The position numbers and the translations under genes were made by a program. The notes below the pieces were generated by a model. That model did no database searches. It was given only the letters and a program-made list of their open reading frames with translations, and was not told the origin of the DNA. Shown here one piece after another: positions 39,646 through 39,722 of a stretch of DNA of 39,722 bases (positions are counted from its first letter, which is position 1; every line of letters starts with the position of its first letter). This DNA comes from an uncultured Telmatospirillum sp. GTDB lineage: Bacteria; Pseudomonadota; Alphaproteobacteria; Rhodospirillales; Magnetospirillaceae. The stretch covers positions 1 to 39,722 of the forward strand of contig CAIOJO010000462.1 in the NCBI GenBank assembly GCA_903858635.1, read 5' to 3'.

Positions 39646-39722
39646 ATGGACTTCGGATTGACGGACGAGCAACGGCTGATGCAGGACATGGCGAAGGATT
39701 TCGCCGAAAAGGAGATCCTGCC
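39646..39722 (+). CDS. Acyl-CoA dehydrogenase, N-terminal fragment (runs off the right edge)
   Basis: Only the first 25 codons are visible. MDFGLTDEQRLMQDMAKDFA and the following EKEIL are typical of the N-terminal helix of acyl-CoA dehydrogenases. TAGGAG lies 6 bases before the ATG. It is divergent from the Na+-pump decarboxylase genes, a pairing that fits a non-decarboxylating glutaryl-CoA dehydrogenase with glutaconyl-CoA decarboxylase, but 25 residues cannot decide substrate. Confidence 0.8.
   Translation, partial: MDFGLTDEQRLMQDMAKDFAEKEIL

Overview
The window is GC-rich, tightly packed proteobacterial DNA, most likely from an alphaproteobacterium of the Rhodospirillales type. That placement rests on overall gene style (overlapping ATGA junctions, TTGACA-type promoters, FdsA-type formate dehydrogenase, a chemoreceptor ending in PilZ) and not on a marker gene. 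Three regions look like anaerobic or facultative C1 and acyl-CoA metabolism. The rest is transport and signalling.

Region 1 (1-15690, minus strand) reads as one operon of 13 genes, and it runs off the left edge. In transcription order it encodes a corrinoid protein, a UroD-family methyltransferase, a MetH-activation-like protein, a RACo-type corrinoid reactivase, a methyl-H4folate:corrinoid methyltransferase, an amidohydrolase, a MetV-MetF fusion, FolB, a 1543-residue HdrA, MvhD, MetV, MetF and HdrC (partial). This combines a corrinoid methyl-transfer (demethylase) system with the MetFV-HdrABC-MvhD methylene-H4folate reductase complex known from acetogens such as Moorella. The likely job is to move methyl groups from an unidentified methylated substrate to H4folate and then oxidise them (or the reverse), with electrons passing through flavin-rich HdrA.

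Region 2 (15691-19802) is the control and uptake side. It holds a MarR regulator, four copies of a GRCAGYATACTGTC-like palindrome around it, an orphan ABC solute-binding protein and an MFS transporter. Two of the palindromes sit in the same place in TTGACM-N17-TAGCST promoters, one driving the operon and one driving the solute-binding protein. This suggests a small regulon coupling uptake to demethylation.

Region 3 (19867-31244) holds a Cache-HAMP-MCP-PilZ chemoreceptor, a complete cecR-ybhGFSR-type exporter operon, and a large hybrid histidine kinase.

Region 4 (31335-36571) encodes an NAD-dependent formate dehydrogenase (FdsA-type catalytic subunit plus a fused NuoE-NuoF subunit). A divergent PaaY/CaiE-type hexapeptide protein lies beside it. 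Formate dehydrogenase is the expected last step if methyl groups are oxidised through folate.

Region 5 (36633-39722) carries membrane and biotin subunits of a Na+-translocating decarboxylase, without its carboxyltransferase subunit, and includes a 54-residue membrane protein. A divergent acyl-CoA dehydrogenase is cut by the right edge. This suggests glutaconyl-CoA, methylmalonyl-CoA or a similar decarboxylation.

A dispersed palindromic repeat family occurs between genes and, in one case, in frame inside hdrA. No rRNA, tRNA, CRISPR array, transposase or integrase was seen.
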